Below, piece by piece: positions 5,789-6,362 of a stretch of 6,362 nt of DNA. Under the pieces are notes generated by a model, which saw only the letters and a list, made by a program, of their open reading frames with translations, made no database searches and was not told the DNA's origin. Position 1 is the stretch's first letter; each line of letters starts with the position of its first letter. This stretch comes from Polaromonas sp. (GTDB lineage: Bacteria; Pseudomonadota; Gammaproteobacteria; Burkholderiales; Burkholderiaceae_C): contig JANYFF010000370.1 of assembly GCA_025362825.1 (NCBI GenBank), positions 1 through 6,362 on the forward strand, written 5' to 3'. Position numbers and translations under genes: made by a program.

Positions 5789-6362
5789 ATGACCATCAGA
5801 ACCCTAACCCCGATTGAAGCGCGCGTACTGGGCACGCTCATGGAAAAAGCCCGTACCGTGCCCGACAGCTATCCCCTGAGCCTGAATGCCCTAATGCTGG
5901 GCTGCAACCAGAAAACCAGCCGCGACCCGTTGATGGAGGTCAGCGACGACGAAGCGCGCGCGGCGATTGACAGCCTGAAAGCCAAAAGCCTGGTGTTTGA
6001 AGGCAGCTCCAGCCGCGTGCCGCGTTATGAACACAACTTCCAGCGTGCGGCTGGAGTGCAGGAAACGCAGGCCGTGGTGCTCGGCCTGCTGATGCTGCGC
6101 GGACCGCAAACGCCCGCCGAGCTGCGCACCAATGGTGACCGCTGGTACAGGTTTGCCGATACGGCAGCCGTCGAGACGGTGCTTATGGAGCTGCAGCAGC
6201 GCGGCGAAGAAGGCGGCCAGGCCACAGTACAAAAACTGCCGCGCGCACCGGGTGCCCGCGAACAGCGCTGGACGCATCTGCTGTGCGGCGAGCCTGACCT
6301 TGAGAGCTTCATGGCCAGCGTGGTAAGCGGGTCAGCCGAGGCTTCGGACCTGCTGGCGCGCG
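5789..6362 (+). CDS. yceH: YceH family protein (DUF480/UPF0502), 3'-partial
   Basis: Conserved proteobacterial protein of unknown molecular function with a tandem winged-helix fold, so nucleic-acid or protein binding is plausible. The reading from ATG 5789 gives 191 residues and runs off the window without a stop. The family signature is clear: LTPIEARVLGTLMEKA (6-21), YPLSLNALMLGCNQKTSRDP (28-47), an R-V-x-x-YEH segment (about 76-81), LGLLMLRGPQTPAELR, and RAPGAREQRWTHLLCGE near the end of the visible part. E. coli YceH has the same order of motifs and is about 215 residues long, so only a short, probably coiled-coil C-terminal part should be missing. No strong Shine-Dalgarno precedes the ATG. 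The gene diverges from purN with 31 bases between starts, so its promoter would have to overlap the 5' end of purN. Confidence 0.93.
   Translation, partial: MTIRTLTPIEARVLGTLMEKARTVPDSYPLSLNALMLGCNQKTSRDPLMEVSDDEARAAIDSLKAKSLVFEGSSSRVPRYEHNFQRAAGVQETQAVVLGLLMLRGPQTPAELRTNGDRWYRFADTAAVETVLMELQQRGEEGGQATVQKLPRAPGAREQRWTHLLCGEPDLESFMASVVSGSAEASDLLAR

Noticed and set aside
5891..6326. Minus-strand and alternative plus-strand frames in the last 450 bases
   Set aside because: The region is fully explained by the YceH reading from 5789, which has no stop before the window edge.

Overview
The window looks like chromosomal DNA of a GC-rich betaproteobacterium. The best guess is a Comamonadaceae-type genome (Polaromonas, Rhodoferax or Variovorax-like). 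The basis is a Bug/TctC-type solute receptor paired with a fumarylacetoacetate hydrolase (FAH) family enzyme, a secreted FAS1 protein of the short betaproteobacterial form, and PurN and YceH homologues of proteobacterial type. The genus is an inference from recognised sequence style, not from a search.

Left half, all on the plus strand: (1) the last 766 codons of a homodimeric-type 2-oxoacid dehydrogenase E1 (AceE family), whose 5' end lies outside the window. It keeps the thiamine diphosphate and active-site residues of AceE. It is nevertheless divergent, with small insertions and a C-terminus about 26 residues shorter than E. coli AceE, and no E2 (aceF) gene follows it. (2) After a 105-base gap comes a Bug-family periplasmic binding protein with a Tat-like signal peptide. 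(3) Twenty-four bases later comes an FAH-family hydrolase/hydratase. Genes 2 and 3 look like one transcription unit. Together with the E1 paralogue they could form a small catabolic locus that takes up a carboxylate, cleaves or hydrates it to an oxoacid, and oxidises the oxoacid to an acyl-CoA. That pathway is a hypothesis.

A near-perfect bidirectional terminator (12-bp stem) separates this block from the minus-strand genes that converge on it.

Right half: a minus-strand exported single-FAS1-domain (fasciclin) protein; minus-strand purN (glycinamide ribonucleotide transformylase, purine synthesis); and, divergent from purN with only 31 bases between the chosen starts, the plus-strand 5' part of a yceH (DUF480/UPF0502) gene that runs off the window. 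These are ordinary housekeeping or accessory genes and show no sign of being a joint system.

No tRNA, rRNA, CRISPR array, transposase or phage gene was seen. The longest stretch without a gene is about 117 bases (5023-5139), so there is no gene desert. The points most worth a second look are the AceE paralogue in a Bug/FAH setting and a low-GC, inverted-repeat-bounded in-frame insertion inside it (about 1822-1881).
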